DNA of 64,000 nucleotides, from the NCBI RefSeq assembly GCF_014192575.1, contig NZ_JACHYC010000004.1, forward strand, positions 558,001 through 622,000. Direction: 5' to 3'. Of the stretch, positions 1 to 8,933 are shown one piece after another (positions within the stretch are counted from its first letter, which is position 1; each line of letters opens with the position of its first letter). The notes under the pieces were generated by a model. It had not been told where the DNA came from and ran no database searches. It was given only the letters and a program-made list of their open reading frames with translations. This DNA is from Variovorax sp. Sphag1AA. Its GTDB lineage: Bacteria > Pseudomonadota > Gammaproteobacteria > Burkholderiales > Burkholderiaceae_C. A program made the position numbers and the translations under genes.

Positions 1-561
1 AAGCACCTTGGCACCCGATGGAATCCAGGCCACCTGCGATGCATCGGCAACGACGGCCGTGACCTCGGCCCGGGCATCGAGGGCCAATTGCACCGCAAGC
101 GATCCGACGGCACCGGTGGCGCCAGTGATGAGGACGCTTTCGCCTGCCGCGAGCCGCGCGACGTCATGCAGCGCGACCCACGCCGACGTGCTTGGCGAGA
201 AGAACGCGGAGCCGATCGTGAACGGCACGCCATCCGGCAGCAGGCCCAGCGCTTCGTCGGGCGCGTCGATCACTTCGCACCAGGTGCCGTCGAACAGCGT
301 GCCCAACCCACTGCCGCGTAGCCACACTCGCTGGCCCTCGGGATGGACATGGCTCGCAACCACCACGCCCGCAGCCTCTACGCCGGGCGTATAGGGGAAC
401 GGCGGATGCTTCAGGAAGCTGCCGCGCCATACCGTCCGGTCGATATGGCCGACTGTGGCCGCCTCCATTCGCACCAGCGTGCGGCCTGGACGCAAGGTGG
501 GCGCCGGTACGTCTTCGATCACAGGCAGCGCGTCGAAGGCATGCACGCGTACGGCCTTCAT
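1..561 (-). CDS. Zinc-independent MDR-family quinone oxidoreductase (3' end outside window)
   Basis: The first 187 residues of an NADPH:quinone-oxidoreductase-like medium-chain dehydrogenase are present; the C-terminal part lies beyond the left edge. A GroES-like N-terminal domain (about residues 1-125) is followed by a Rossmann fold with the nucleotide-binding motif GATGAVG at 147-153. I do not see the cysteine cluster of zinc alcohol dehydrogenases, which points to the zinc-free quinone reductase branch. The ATG overlaps the stop of the upstream hydrolase gene in an ATGA junction, so it is probably translationally coupled and is the last visible gene of a four-gene operon. The substrate is not predictable from sequence. 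Confidence 0.8.
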   Translation of the reverse strand, partial: MKAVRVHAFDALPVIEDVPAPTLRPGRTLVRMEAATVGHIDRTVWRGSFLKHPPFPYTPGVEAAGVVVASHVHPEGQRVWLRGSGLGTLFDGTWCEVIDAPDEALGLLPDGVPFTIGSAFFSPSTSAWVALHDVARLAAGESVLITGATGAVGSLAVQLALDARAEVTAVVADASQVAWIPSGAKVL

Positions 562-1361
562 GGCGGCGTCTCCAGGAAATCGAGCACCACGCGCGCAAAG
601 GCCTCGGGCATTTGATCGGGCAGAGGGACCATTCCTCCCTCGATGTCGACGATGCGCGCGCCCGCGAGATGCTCGTGCAGTTCGGCAGCATGCGGCGACG
701 CAAAGGGATCGTCCGTCGCGCGAATCAGAAGCGTGGGCTGCTTGACCAGGTGGATGCGATCTTCCATGCGATAGGCCGCAACCGCGCGATGGCCATCTTC
801 AGGGCTGCCGCTGGCTTTCAATGCATCGCTCACAAAGGCTTCGAGCAGTTCGGGGCGGCCCGGTGGATAGAACCCCTGCCTGCGCTGCCACATCGCTGCG
901 AGATGGCTTCCGTCTTCGCTCGGAGCGACTTCGTCGATCGGCGGGCGTTCCGCGCGGGCCTTGCGGAAGGCTTCGTTCGTGTAGGGCGTCGACGAAAGCA
1001 CGAGCCTTCGCACGCGCTGCGGAAAGGCGGCCGCGAGTTCGATCGCAATCACGCCGCCGGTGTGATGACCCACGACGTCGATCTGGTCGAGCCGCAACGC
1101 ATCGAGCAGCTCGCAAGCAACACGGCCCCATAGCTCGATGCTGACCGGTGCATCGCCCGCGGCCGAATCGCCGAAGCCCACGGTGTCCATCGCGATCGCG
1201 CGGCGGCGCGCACCGATCAGCGGAAGCACCTCGCGGTACTCCCGCCAGCTTCTCGGCGACTGATGCAGCAGCAGAACGGCGGGCGCTTCGCGATCGCCGC
1301 ATTCGGCGTAGTGGATCTGCCCCGGGGAGAGATCCGCGAACGCGCGCCGGATGTTGTTCAT
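558..1361 (-). CDS. Alpha/beta-fold hydrolase with a GHHTG nucleophile elbow
   Basis: A 267-residue alpha/beta hydrolase. The oxyanion-side motif LLLHQSP lies near residues 30-36 and the nucleophile elbow near 98-102. The elbow reads G-H-H-T-G, so histidine 100 stands where the family normally has the catalytic serine (GxSxG). It may therefore not be an ordinary serine esterase, or it may work through another residue. The start is the ATG that overlaps the stop of the preceding dehydrogenase gene (ATGA); the longer upstream open frame has no hydrolase-like sequence. The gene sits between a 3-hydroxyacyl-CoA dehydrogenase and a quinone oxidoreductase in one operon, which suggests catabolism of a small carbonyl or acyl compound. 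Confidence 0.8.
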   Translation of the reverse strand: MNNIRRAFADLSPGQIHYAECGDREAPAVLLLHQSPRSWREYREVLPLIGARRRAIAMDTVGFGDSAAGDAPVSIELWGRVACELLDALRLDQIDVVGHHTGGVIAIELAAAFPQRVRRLVLSSTPYTNEAFRKARAERPPIDEVAPSEDGSHLAAMWQRRQGFYPPGRPELLEAFVSDALKASGSPEDGHRAVAAYRMEDRIHLVKQPTLLIRATDDPFASPHAAELHEHLAGARIVDIEGGMVPLPDQMPEAFARVVLDFLETPP

Positions 1362-2359
1362 GACTGCGTTTCGCTCGCGGGTGGCTTCCACAGCCCGGCG
1401 TGCTTCAGCATGCCGAGCGTGCGCGATAGCACATCGCGTCGGTACGCCGGCACATCGCGACCTTCGTATTCGTAGAAGCCGCTGCCGCTCTTGAGGCCAA
1501 GCCGCCCTTCTTCGACCATGCGATCCACGATCGCAGGCGCGGTGTAGCGAGCGCGATCGATCGAGCCCGACATCTCGCGGCTTGCGTGATGAAGGATGTC
1601 GCAACCGCCGAAGTCGATGAACTCCACCACGCCGAGCGCCGCGAAGCGCAGTCCCAGGCCGTAGCGCGTGGCCTTGTCGATTTCTTCCGCTGTGGCTGCG
1701 CCTTCTTCGATCATGCGCGCGGCCTCGTTCATGATGAGCGCCTGCAATCTAGGCACGATGTAGCCCGGTGTCGGGCCGCACACCACCGGCAGCTTGCCGA
1801 TCGATTCCATCAAGGACTTGGTTCGTGCGAGCACTGCGGCATCGGTGCCCGCATGGCAGCTCAGCTCGACGACCGGAATCACATACGCCGGGTTGAGCCA
1901 GTGCATGTTCAGGAAGCGCTCCGGCCGCCGCACCATCGCCGCGAGTTCGCTCACGAGGATGCTGCTGGTGGTGGAGGTGAGGATCGCGTCGTCGCTGCAA
2001 TGGCGGTTGATGTGCTCGAACGCTTCGCGCTTGGCGTCGAGTGTTTCCGGGACGCCTTCGAAGAGCAGCTCGGCTGCGGCCAGCGCCGCCGGTGCTTCAT
2101 CGGCTTTGACGAATTCGACGCGCGCCGCGATCGCCGGCACCTGCGCCGCGTCGATCACACCAAGCTGCGAGAGGCCCGAGAGGCTGGCGGTGATTTCCGC
2201 CTGCGCCTCGGTGCGCAGCTTCTGCCACGCTTCGTCGCTGCGCGGACGCAGGTCGATCAGCGAGATCCGATGGCCTGCATACGCGAACGCAATCGCGATC
2301 CCGCGCCCCATGCGGCCCGCGCCGACTGCGGCAAATCGGGGAAGACTGTCATGCGCCAT
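1358..2359 (-). CDS. 3-hydroxyacyl-CoA dehydrogenase family protein
   Basis: A 333-residue NAD-dependent 3-hydroxyacyl-CoA dehydrogenase of the short, single-function type. The Rossmann motif GAGRMG lies at 13-18, the STTSS stretch near the active site at about 128-133, the NMHWLNP motif carrying the catalytic histidine near 150, and the NAD-domain/C-domain hinge PGYIVPRLQALIMNEA near 198-213. The C-terminal domain has the expected helical pattern ending in GLKSGSGFYEY. Length fits the family (about 280-320 plus a short tail). It overlaps the upstream opine-dehydrogenase-like gene by 11 bases and the downstream hydrolase by 4. The physiological substrate could be a 3-hydroxybutyryl-type CoA or a non-CoA 3-hydroxy acid. 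Confidence 0.85.
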   Translation of the reverse strand: MAHDSLPRFAAVGAGRMGRGIAIAFAYAGHRISLIDLRPRSDEAWQKLRTEAQAEITASLSGLSQLGVIDAAQVPAIAARVEFVKADEAPAALAAAELLFEGVPETLDAKREAFEHINRHCSDDAILTSTTSSILVSELAAMVRRPERFLNMHWLNPAYVIPVVELSCHAGTDAAVLARTKSLMESIGKLPVVCGPTPGYIVPRLQALIMNEAARMIEEGAATAEEIDKATRYGLGLRFAALGVVEFIDFGGCDILHHASREMSGSIDRARYTAPAIVDRMVEEGRLGLKSGSGFYEYEGRDVPAYRRDVLSRTLGMLKHAGLWKPPASETQS

Positions 2360-3422
2360 CGTGCAGCCTCTTACGCAGCTCAGCGGGCGTCAGCTTGTCG
2401 AGGCCGAGGGTTTCGAGCGTGCGCGGGCCCTTGCGCAGATCGCGGCCGAGGAAGCCGCCGACGATCGCCAGCAGCCCATGCGCGATCGGTGCATCGACAC
2501 CGGCGTAGCGCGCAGCCGATGCCAGGAAGGCCAGGCCGAGCTCGGTGTCTTCGGTGATGTAGCGATGCGAATGCAGGTCGATGTTCTCGCGCCAGTCGCC
2601 CGACTTCACGAGCTGCTTGTGCGCATCGCCGTACATCCACTGGTCGTTGTTGTAGTGATCTGCGAGCGGATAGTGCGGCGCGCCGTGGCCGAGCGCCTCG
2701 CGCACCGCCATGCGTTCCCGGTCGAGCTTGTCGGTCACGGCACGCACGGAGGGCTGCGTGCCTTCGTTGTGAATGTCCCAGCGCTCGAAGTGCTGCAGCG
2801 GCGCGGCGTTCATCACCATCAGCGGCGGATGGATGATCGGGCCAGCGTTCATCAATGCGCCCGAAAGCGCATCGCCGCAGCCGTGGACCGAGGGATACGC
2901 CTTGCGGATGACCGCGATCGCCGCCTCCTCCTTGCGCGCCGGATAGACGCCAGTTGGCAGGCGGATGGCGCGGATCGTCACGTTGACTTCACGCTCGCCG
3001 TGCTTGCGCGCGAGGTACGGCAGCGTGCCGGTTTCTGCCCAGGCCACGTCGGCGCGGTTGCCCGATTCGGCCACGATGCGCGCCATCACGTAGCTGCCGA
3101 AGGTCCCGGGCGGCAGGAAGACGACCTGCCCGTCGACCAGGTGCGGCGCCATGGTGCGCGCGATGTCATCCTGCGCGATGGCGGGCGTCGGGAGCACGAT
3201 GAGTTCGGCGTCGTTCATCGCCGCACCGATGTCGGGCGTGGCGAGCGCGATCTTGACGTCGCGCGAGCCGGCAGCGTCTTTCAGCGTGATGGAGCCGGTG
3301 CGGATGACGGGCTCCAGAGCCGCTGCATCACGACGCCAGAGGCGCACTTCATGTCCGGCTTCAGACAGGTCGGCGGCGGCCGCATAGGCGCCGTGACCAC
3401 CACCAAGAATCGCGATTTTCAT
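2349..3422 (-). CDS. NAD/NADP octopine/nopaline dehydrogenase-family protein
   Basis: A 357-residue two-domain dehydrogenase. The N-terminal Rossmann motif GGGHGAYA occupies residues 7-14 and an arginine-containing strand end (LWRRD) follows. The C-terminal domain has the octopine dehydrogenase pattern, including NAGPIIHPPLM near 200 and conserved histidines in ALGHGAPHYPLADHY near 255. Family members oxidise or form N-(1-carboxyalkyl) amino acids (opines) or related compounds. I chose the ATG that begins MKIAILGGG; a TTG ten codons upstream is open but adds no family-like sequence. It is the first gene of a four-gene operon, so the operon may degrade an opine-like substrate, though no transporter is visible here. 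Confidence 0.8.
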   Translation of the reverse strand: MKIAILGGGHGAYAAAADLSEAGHEVRLWRRDAAALEPVIRTGSITLKDAAGSRDVKIALATPDIGAAMNDAELIVLPTPAIAQDDIARTMAPHLVDGQVVFLPPGTFGSYVMARIVAESGNRADVAWAETGTLPYLARKHGEREVNVTIRAIRLPTGVYPARKEEAAIAVIRKAYPSVHGCGDALSGALMNAGPIIHPPLMVMNAAPLQHFERWDIHNEGTQPSVRAVTDKLDRERMAVREALGHGAPHYPLADHYNNDQWMYGDAHKQLVKSGDWRENIDLHSHRYITEDTELGLAFLASAARYAGVDAPIAHGLLAIVGGFLGRDLRKGPRTLETLGLDKLTPAELRKRLHDGA

Positions 3423-3493
3423 AGGGCAACAGAAGAAAGATGAGGTGGACAAACCGGCCGCAAAGGCGCTTCCGGAGGACTTGAGGCCTCAAT

Positions 3494-3522
3494 ACATTAC
3501 TTTTCAACTGTTCAGGAGTCAA
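3494..3522 (-). promoter_or_regulatory. Candidate sigma-70 promoter of the opine-dehydrogenase operon
   Basis: On the minus strand a TTGACT (-35-like) and a TAATGT (-10-like) are separated by exactly 17 bases, about 70 bases upstream of the first gene of the operon. The -35 is a 5/6 match, but the -10 matches only the first two and last bases of the consensus. This is therefore a suggestion. Confidence 0.3.
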
Positions 3523-3570
3523 TCAATTTAGACCCTCTGTTCGCGTTTCCGATAGGTCGGCGGTAACAAA

Positions 3571-3606
3571 AAAGCCCGCGCTTTCTGCAAGCGCGGGCTT
3601 TTTGGT
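3571..3606 (-). terminator. Intrinsic terminator of rhlE
   Basis: An 11-base-pair GC-rich stem (3573-3583 with 3589-3599, core GCCCGCGCTT) with a 5-base loop is flanked by A and T runs on both sides. It lies 18 bases past the rhlE stop codon, with a T run on the minus strand. The near symmetry means it could also work in the other direction. Confidence 0.9.
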
Positions 3607-3623
3607 TTGAGTAGCGGATCGCC

Positions 3624-5408
3624 TTAGCGGCTCGGCTTGAAGCCCCGCTTCTGGCCGTCGCGCGGCACAAAGGCCTTGCCGGCACCGGCTCCGGCGTGGC
3701 CGCGCGGGGCAAAGCCGTCGCGGCGCGGAGCGCCTGCAGCGTTTCCGTTTCCGTTCCCGTAACCGCGCGGCGCGCTTTCGCCCCAGCCCGACTTGCGGCC
3801 GTAGCCTTCGTTGTCACGTCCGCCGCCGAAGCCGGCGTTGCTCGGGCCGCGCGAATTGCGGTCGTTGAAGCCGCTGGCGCCGGCATAGCCGCCGCCGCGA
3901 TGGCCGCCGCCGAACTTGCGGTCACGCGAATGGCCGTCGCTGCGGCCGCGGCCGCCGAAATCGCCCTGCGAACGCGGCGGGCGCTGCTGCGGCTCGAGAC
4001 CCGGGATCACTTCCGACTTGAACTGCTGGCGGCTGTACTGCTCGATGTCGAAGATCCGGCGGCGATCGCGGAACTCGGCAAAGGTCACGGCGAGGCCGTC
4101 ACGCCCTGCCCGGCCGGTGCGGCCGATGCGGTGGGTGTAGTCCTCGGCCTTCATCGGCAGGCCGAAGTTGAAGACGTGCGTGATGGTCGGCACGTCGATG
4201 CCGCGCGCCGCCACATCGGTGGCGACGAGGATCTGGACCTGGCCGTTGCGCAGCGCCATGAGCCGGCGGTTGCGCAGGCCCTGGCTCAGCGCGCCGTGCA
4301 GCGCGACGGCGCTGAAGCCGTCTTGTTGCAGGTCGTTGGCGAGACCGTCGCATTCGATCTGCGTGCTTGCGAAGACGATCGCCTGGTTGATGGTCGTGTC
4401 GCGCAGCCAGTGGTCCAGCAGCTTGCGCTTGTGCTGGGTGTTGTCGGCCCAGAAGAGAACCTGCTTGATGTTGGCGTGCTTCTCTTGCGGGCTGGCGATC
4501 GTGACGCGCTGCGGCTCGCGCATCACGCGGGTCGCGAGCTGCTGGATGCGAGGCGCGAAGGTCGCGCTGAACATCATGGTCTGCTGGCGCTCGATGGTGA
4601 GCTGGTTGATCTCGGCCAGATCGTCGGAGAAGCCGAGGTCGAGCATGCGGTCGGCCTCGTCGACGACGAGGAATTTGACCTGTTCGAGCTTGATCTGCAT
4701 CGAACGCTGGAGGTCGAGCAGACGACCCGGCGTCGCGACCACGAGATCGGCGTTCTGCAGACGCTGGATCTGCAGTTGGTAAGGCATGCCACCCACAACG
4801 CTGGCAATGCGCAGGCCGCGGCAGTGACGGACCAGATCGATCGCGTCATGAGCCACCTGCTGCGCGAGTTCGCGCGTCGGGCACAGCACCAGCGCGCCGG
4901 GCGTGGCCGGCTTGAAGTTGCGGCTGTTGGTCGGATCCTTGCGCTTGGGCCTCTTGGGCGGCGCTTCGCCGCGGGCAGCGGCTTCGGCGGCGAGGCGCTC
5001 GAATTCGGCCTTTGCAGCCGCTTCGGCTTCGGCCTGGCGCTGCAGCAGCGTGTGCAGCACAGGCAGAAGGAAGGCTGCGGTCTTGCCGCTGCCGGTCTGG
5101 CTCGACACCATCAGGTCGACGAAGCGGGTCGCGCCTTCGCCGTTGCCGCTCATGGTCATGGCGCGCGGAATGGCCTGTTCCTGAACGGCGGTCGGCTGGG
5201 TGAAGCCCAGGTCTTCGACTGCGGCGATCAGCTGGGGCGCGAGGCCCAGCTTGATGAAGCCGTTGGGCTCCTTGGGCGCGTCCGCCTCGGCGGCGTCGAG
5301 CGCCTCGAGTTCGGAAACGGTGGAAATGGTTGCGGCTTCGCCGGAAACGGCAAAGCTGTCGGATTGCGCAGGCGCGAAGTCGCGCTGCGCTTCAAAAGCG
5401 TCAGTCAT
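3624..5408 (-). CDS. rhlE: DEAD-box ATP-dependent RNA helicase, RhlE-like
   Basis: A 594-residue DEAD-box helicase for RNA remodelling, probably in ribosome assembly or cold adaptation. Motifs appear in the standard order: Q-motif region (FTQPTAVQEQAIP), motif I SQTGSGKT, PTREL, TPGRL, DEAD (DEADRM), SAT (FSATF), ARGID and HRIGRTGRAG. A charged Glu/Ala/Lys/Arg-rich insertion of about 45 residues lies between motif I and PTREL. After the helicase core there is a Gly/Arg/Asn-rich low-complexity tail of about 130 residues with many RGG/GGG steps, typical of RNA-binding tails. The start is the ATG; a TTG directly before it is in frame. A perfect hairpin lies in the leader and a strong terminator follows the gene, so it is probably transcribed alone. 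Confidence 0.9.
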   Translation of the reverse strand: MTDAFEAQRDFAPAQSDSFAVSGEAATISTVSELEALDAAEADAPKEPNGFIKLGLAPQLIAAVEDLGFTQPTAVQEQAIPRAMTMSGNGEGATRFVDLMVSSQTGSGKTAAFLLPVLHTLLQRQAEAEAAAKAEFERLAAEAAARGEAPPKRPKRKDPTNSRNFKPATPGALVLCPTRELAQQVAHDAIDLVRHCRGLRIASVVGGMPYQLQIQRLQNADLVVATPGRLLDLQRSMQIKLEQVKFLVVDEADRMLDLGFSDDLAEINQLTIERQQTMMFSATFAPRIQQLATRVMREPQRVTIASPQEKHANIKQVLFWADNTQHKRKLLDHWLRDTTINQAIVFASTQIECDGLANDLQQDGFSAVALHGALSQGLRNRRLMALRNGQVQILVATDVAARGIDVPTITHVFNFGLPMKAEDYTHRIGRTGRAGRDGLAVTFAEFRDRRRIFDIEQYSRQQFKSEVIPGLEPQQRPPRSQGDFGGRGRSDGHSRDRKFGGGHRGGGYAGASGFNDRNSRGPSNAGFGGGRDNEGYGRKSGWGESAPRGYGNGNGNAAGAPRRDGFAPRGHAGAGAGKAFVPRDGQKRGFKPSR

Positions 5409-5424
5409 CAAGAGTCTCTTACGC

Positions 5425-5447
5425 GAGCGCTACCGTGAGTAGCGCTC
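5425..5447 (-). promoter_or_regulatory. Perfect 9-bp hairpin in the rhlE leader
   Basis: GAGCGCTAC and GTAGCGCTC form a perfect 9-base-pair inverted repeat with a 5-base loop. It ends 16 bases upstream of the rhlE ATG, immediately before the purine-rich ribosome-binding stretch (AAGAGA). No T run follows, so it is not an intrinsic terminator. The position suits control of translation or mRNA stability of a helicase message, which is an inference. Confidence 0.5.
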
Positions 5448-5636
5448 CGTCGGGTGGTCAAAAAAACATCAACCATCCAACGACTTCAACTTCGACATTC
5501 ATCGAGGTTGCGGCCCCATGTGCTGATATTCAGCGGGCGCGATGTGCAAGATAGGGAGATGCGGGAGGAATCGCTGGCTTGATTGGCATGTCAAATCAGC
5601 GAAGCCCGCAATTATGGCACGCCTTCGGGTTTTTAC

Positions 5637-6227
5637 CTAATCCTCTATGCGAAGGAAGGTCTCGCGGTAGTGCTCCAGTTCTTCGATGGATTCGTGGACA
5701 TCGGCCAGCGCCGTGTGCGCCTGCTGCTTCTTGAAGGCATTGAACGCCGCGGGCTTCCAGCGCTTGGCGAGTTCCTTGAGCGTGCTCACATCGAGATTCC
5801 GATAGTGGAAGTACGCCTCCAACTTGGGCATGTATTTCACGAGGAAGCGACGGTCCTGGCCAATGGTGTTCCCGCACATCGGCGAACCACTCTTGGGGAT
5901 GTAGCGCGCGATGAATTCCAGCAGTTGACGCTCGGCTTCCGCCTCGTCGATCGTCGAGGTCTTGACCTTGTCGATCAGGCCGCTGCGACCATGCGTGCCC
6001 TTGTTCCAAGCGTCCATTCCGTCGAGGACTGCATCGCTCTGGTGGATGACGAGGACGGGCCCGTCGATACGGGGCGTCAGGTTGGGGCCGGTCACGACCA
6101 CGGCGATTTCGAGCAGGCGTTCTTTTTCGGGGTCGAGGCCGCTCATTTCGCAGTCCAGCCAGACAAGGTTCTGGTCGCTCCTGCCGAGCGTGACCGCCGG
6201 TGCGGTCGTTTCGATGGATTCGGGCAT
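5637..6227 (-). CDS. orn: Oligoribonuclease (3'-5' exoribonuclease)
   Basis: A 196-residue DEDDh exonuclease that degrades nanoRNAs of 2-5 nucleotides, including pGpG from c-di-GMP turnover. All catalytic residues are visible: D25 and E27 in WLDCEMSG, D125 in GQDRRF, H171 and D176 in HTALAD. Length is close to the E. coli enzyme (181) with a slightly longer N-terminus. The ATG at the start of MPESIE was chosen because the open frame upstream is Arg/Pro-rich and unlike the family. It diverges from the Ste24-type protease gene over a 77-base promoter region. Confidence 0.95.
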   Translation of the reverse strand: MPESIETTAPAVTLGRSDQNLVWLDCEMSGLDPEKERLLEIAVVVTGPNLTPRIDGPVLVIHQSDAVLDGMDAWNKGTHGRSGLIDKVKTSTIDEAEAERQLLEFIARYIPKSGSPMCGNTIGQDRRFLVKYMPKLEAYFHYRNLDVSTLKELAKRWKPAAFNAFKKQQAHTALADVHESIEELEHYRETFLRIED

Positions 6228-6304
6228 CCGGCGATTGTCGTCGATGGCCCTGCCGTCGGGCGGGCTGCCCACGGCTGAAGGGCCGCGGGCTAAACTCGGC
6301 CGCC

Positions 6305-7576
6305 ATGCCGACTCCCATCCCCGCGTCTCTCGCCACCACCCTGGCTTTTGCCCTTGCGCTGGTCGCCGGGCTGGTCGTGAAGTTCTGGCTCGCATCGCGG
6401 CAAGTCCGGCATGTGGCGCGTCATCGCCAGGCCGTGCCTGCTGCCTTCCAACAGGCAATCACGCTGGACGCGCACCAGAAGGCTGCCGACTACACGATCG
6501 CCAAGACGCGGCTCGGCGTCATCGAAATGGCCTGGAGCGCCGCGATCCTGCTCGGATGGACGCTGCTCGGCGGACTGGATCTCCTCAACAGCCTGCTCCT
6601 GACTGCATTGGGCGGCGGCATGTGGCAGCAACTCGCCCTGTTCGGTGCATTCGCGCTGATCGGCGGCATCCTCGAACTGCCCTTCACGCTATGGCAGACC
6701 TTCGTGCTCGAGGAGCGCTTCGGTTTCAACAAGATGACCTGGCGCCTGTGGATCAATGATGCCGTCAAGGGCATCCTGCTCGGCACCGCGATCGGCCTGC
6801 CACTCGCCGCGCTGATTCTCTGGCTCATGCATGCGGTCGGTGCGTTCTGGTGGCTATGGGCCTGGGGCGTGTGGATGAGCTTCAATCTCTTGCTGATGCT
6901 GGTCTATCCGACCTTCATCGCGCCGCTCTTCAACAAGTTCCAGCCATTGGACGACGCCGCCCTGAAGACCCGCGTCAATGCGCTCATGCAGCGCTGCGGC
7001 TTCTCGGCCAAGGGCCTGTTCGTGATGGACGGCAGCACGCGCAGCGCGCATGCCAATGCTTACTTCACCGGGTTTGGAGCCAGCAAGCGCGTGGTGTTCT
7101 ACGACACGCTGCTGCGCCAGCTGAACGCCGGCGAGATCGAAGCGGTGCTGGCGCACGAGCTCGGCCACTTCAAGCACCGGCACGTGGTCAAGCGCATGGT
7201 GGCGATGTTCGCGCTGAGTCTTGCGGGCTTCGCGCTGCTGGGTTGGCTTTCGAGCCACACGTGGTTCTACACAGGGCTGGGCGTGCAGCCGAATCTCTCG
7301 GCGCCCAACGACGCGCTCGCGATTCTCCTGTTCATGCTGGCGGTGCCGGTATTCGGCTTCTTCGTCGCGCCGCTGCCGGTGTTGATCTCGCGCAAGCACG
7401 AATTCGAGGCGGACGCCTATGCCATCGCGCAAACGAGCGGCAAGGATCTCTCCGCCGCACTGCTCAAGCTCTACAAGGACAACGCTTCGACGCTCACGCC
7501 CGATCCGGTGTTCGTCAAGTTCTATTACTCGCACCCGCCAGCGTCCGAGCGCCTCGCGCGCATGGCCGCGGCCTGA
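6305..7576 (+). CDS. M48-family (Ste24-type) membrane zinc metalloprotease
   Basis: A 423-residue integral membrane protease of the M48 Ste24 type. An N-terminal membrane-spanning region includes [17 protein letters not shown] near 133-149. The zinc site is HELGH at 284-288, with the third ligand glutamate in EFEAD at 366-370. Several further hydrophobic segments lie between 300 and 360. Relatives include CAAX proteases and HtpX; bacterial members act in membrane-protein quality control. The start ATG follows the divergent promoter shared with orn. It is followed after 13 bases by the pterin dehydratase gene and probably shares its transcript. Confidence 0.9.
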   Translation: MPTPIPASLATTLAFALALVAGLVVKFWLASRQVRHVARHRQAVPAAFQQAITLDAHQKAADYTIAKTRLGVIEMAWSAAILLGWTLLGGLDLLNSLLLTALGGGMWQQLALFGAFALIGGILELPFTLWQTFVLEERFGFNKMTWRLWINDAVKGILLGTAIGLPLAALILWLMHAVGAFWWLWAWGVWMSFNLLLMLVYPTFIAPLFNKFQPLDDAALKTRVNALMQRCGFSAKGLFVMDGSTRSAHANAYFTGFGASKRVVFYDTLLRQLNAGEIEAVLAHELGHFKHRHVVKRMVAMFALSLAGFALLGWLSSHTWFYTGLGVQPNLSAPNDALAILLFMLAVPVFGFFVAPLPVLISRKHEFEADAYAIAQTSGKDLSAALLKLYKDNASTLTPDPVFVKFYYSHPPASERLARMAAA

Positions 7577-7589
7577 TCGGGAGCCAATC

Positions 7590-7925
7590 ATGAGCAGCAT
7601 GCTGAAGATCCAGGACTGGAAGTCACACCCGCGCCGCGCCATGAGCGCGACGGAGATCGTCGCGAGCCTCGCGAAACTCGACGGCTGGAAGCTCGCCGGC
7701 GATGGCAAGGACGTCGCGATCGAGAAGACATTCACCTTCGCGAACTACTTCGAGACCATCGCCTTCGTCAACGCACTCGCACTGATTGCGCACCGGCAGG
7801 ACCATCATCCTGACCTGTCGGTGCACTACAACCGCTGCGTGGTGCGCTTCAATACGCACGACGTGTCGGGCATCTCGGCGACCGATTTCGAGTGCGCAGC
7901 GCAGGCCGATGCGCTGATTGCATGA
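7590..7925 (+). CDS. phhB: 4a-hydroxytetrahydrobiopterin dehydratase (pterin-4a-carbinolamine dehydratase)
   Basis: A 111-residue PCD/DCoH-family enzyme that dehydrates the carbinolamine formed by phenylalanine hydroxylase. The signature H-Q-D-H-H-P-D (RQDHHPDLSVHYNRCVV) lies at about 70-86, after the FKDF-like stretch FANYFETIAFVN. A GGGAG-like ribosome-binding site precedes the first ATG; a second in-frame ATG three codons later is possible. No phenylalanine hydroxylase gene lies in the window. The gene may be cotranscribed with the upstream protease and the downstream GTPase. Confidence 0.93.
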   Translation: MSSMLKIQDWKSHPRRAMSATEIVASLAKLDGWKLAGDGKDVAIEKTFTFANYFETIAFVNALALIAHRQDHHPDLSVHYNRCVVRFNTHDVSGISATDFECAAQADALIA

Positions 7926-7997
7926 AGCTCACCCGCCGGTTTCGCGGGGTTCCAGGCTTTGGCCACGAGAGCACCGCTGGCTTGCCGGGGTGCTTCC

Positions 7998-8924
7998 TTG
8001 GCTAAGCATCGCGGCGGCACGACGAGTGCCGCGCTGAGCGAGGGACTTGTCGTTGCGAGTCACGGCCGCCATTGCATCGTCGAGACGCTTGAGGGCGAAC
8101 GAGTCATCTGCCATCCGCGCGGCAAGAAGAGCCAGGCGGTCGTCGGCGACCGCGTGCAATGGCAGGCAAGCGAAGACGAAGGCACCATTGAAAAGGTCGT
8201 TCCGCGCAAGAACCTGTTCTACCGTCAGGACGAGATCCGCACCAAGTCGTTCGCGGCCAATCTCGACCAGGTGCTGATCCTCGTCGCGGCTGAACCGGAG
8301 TTCTCCGAGAGCCAACTCTCTCGCGCGCTCATAGCGGCGGAGGCCGAGCACATCACGCCGGTGATCGCGCTCAACAAGCGCGACCTTGCGACCGCTTTCG
8401 CGCGGGCCTGGGAGCGGCTCGCGCCCTATAGGCAGATGAACTATCAGGTACTGCCACTGGCACTCAAGGCAGCGGATGCCTCGGACCGCGACGCGCTGAC
8501 CGGGCTGCTCGCCGGCAAGACGACGCTGGTGCTGGGTCCGTCCGGCGCGGGCAAGAGCACGCTCATCAATCAGCTGGTGCCGGGCGCCTCGGCGCAGACG
8601 GGCGAGATTTCGCAGGCGCTCAATTCCGGCAAGCACACGACCACGACAACCACCTGGTACTGGATGGACAGGTCCAGCGACACCGCACTCATTGATTCGC
8701 CGGGCTTCCAGGAATTCGGCCTCCACCACATCGAGGCAATGCACCTTGCGCGCCTGATGCCGGATATCGCGGCGCATGCGACCGAGTGCAAGTTCTACAA
8801 CTGCACGCACCTGCACGAACCCGGATGCGGCGTGATCGCGCAGGTGGAGGCAGGCACCATCAGCCCGTCGCGCTACCGAATCTACGGCGAGCTGTTTGCC
8901 GAACTCAGCCAGCCACGCTACTAG
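7998..8924 (+). CDS. rsgA: Ribosome small-subunit-dependent GTPase A
   Basis: A circularly permuted GTPase acting late in 30S maturation. An N-terminal OB fold (about 15-80) is followed by the permuted motif order: G4 (NKRD), then G1 GPSGAGKST and G3 DSPG. A C-terminal zinc-binding domain has the Cys/His pattern CKFYNCTHLHEPGC. The gene lacks a good ATG. I chose the TTG that gives MAKHRGG, preceded by GGGGTG at suitable distance; an earlier TTG 13 codons upstream is also open. With this start the protein has 308 residues. It converges on hisC with 9 bases between stops. Confidence 0.9.
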   Translation: MAKHRGGTTSAALSEGLVVASHGRHCIVETLEGERVICHPRGKKSQAVVGDRVQWQASEDEGTIEKVVPRKNLFYRQDEIRTKSFAANLDQVLILVAAEPEFSESQLSRALIAAEAEHITPVIALNKRDLATAFARAWERLAPYRQMNYQVLPLALKAADASDRDALTGLLAGKTTLVLGPSGAGKSTLINQLVPGASAQTGEISQALNSGKHTTTTTTWYWMDRSSDTALIDSPGFQEFGLHHIEAMHLARLMPDIAAHATECKFYNCTHLHEPGCGVIAQVEAGTISPSRYRIYGELFAELSQPRY

Positions 8925-8933
8925 GGCGTTCGC

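Noticed and set aside
3696..5438. A 580-codon open frame opposite rhlE
   Set aside because: The helicase motifs on the other strand are unambiguous, and the opposite frame is low-complexity.
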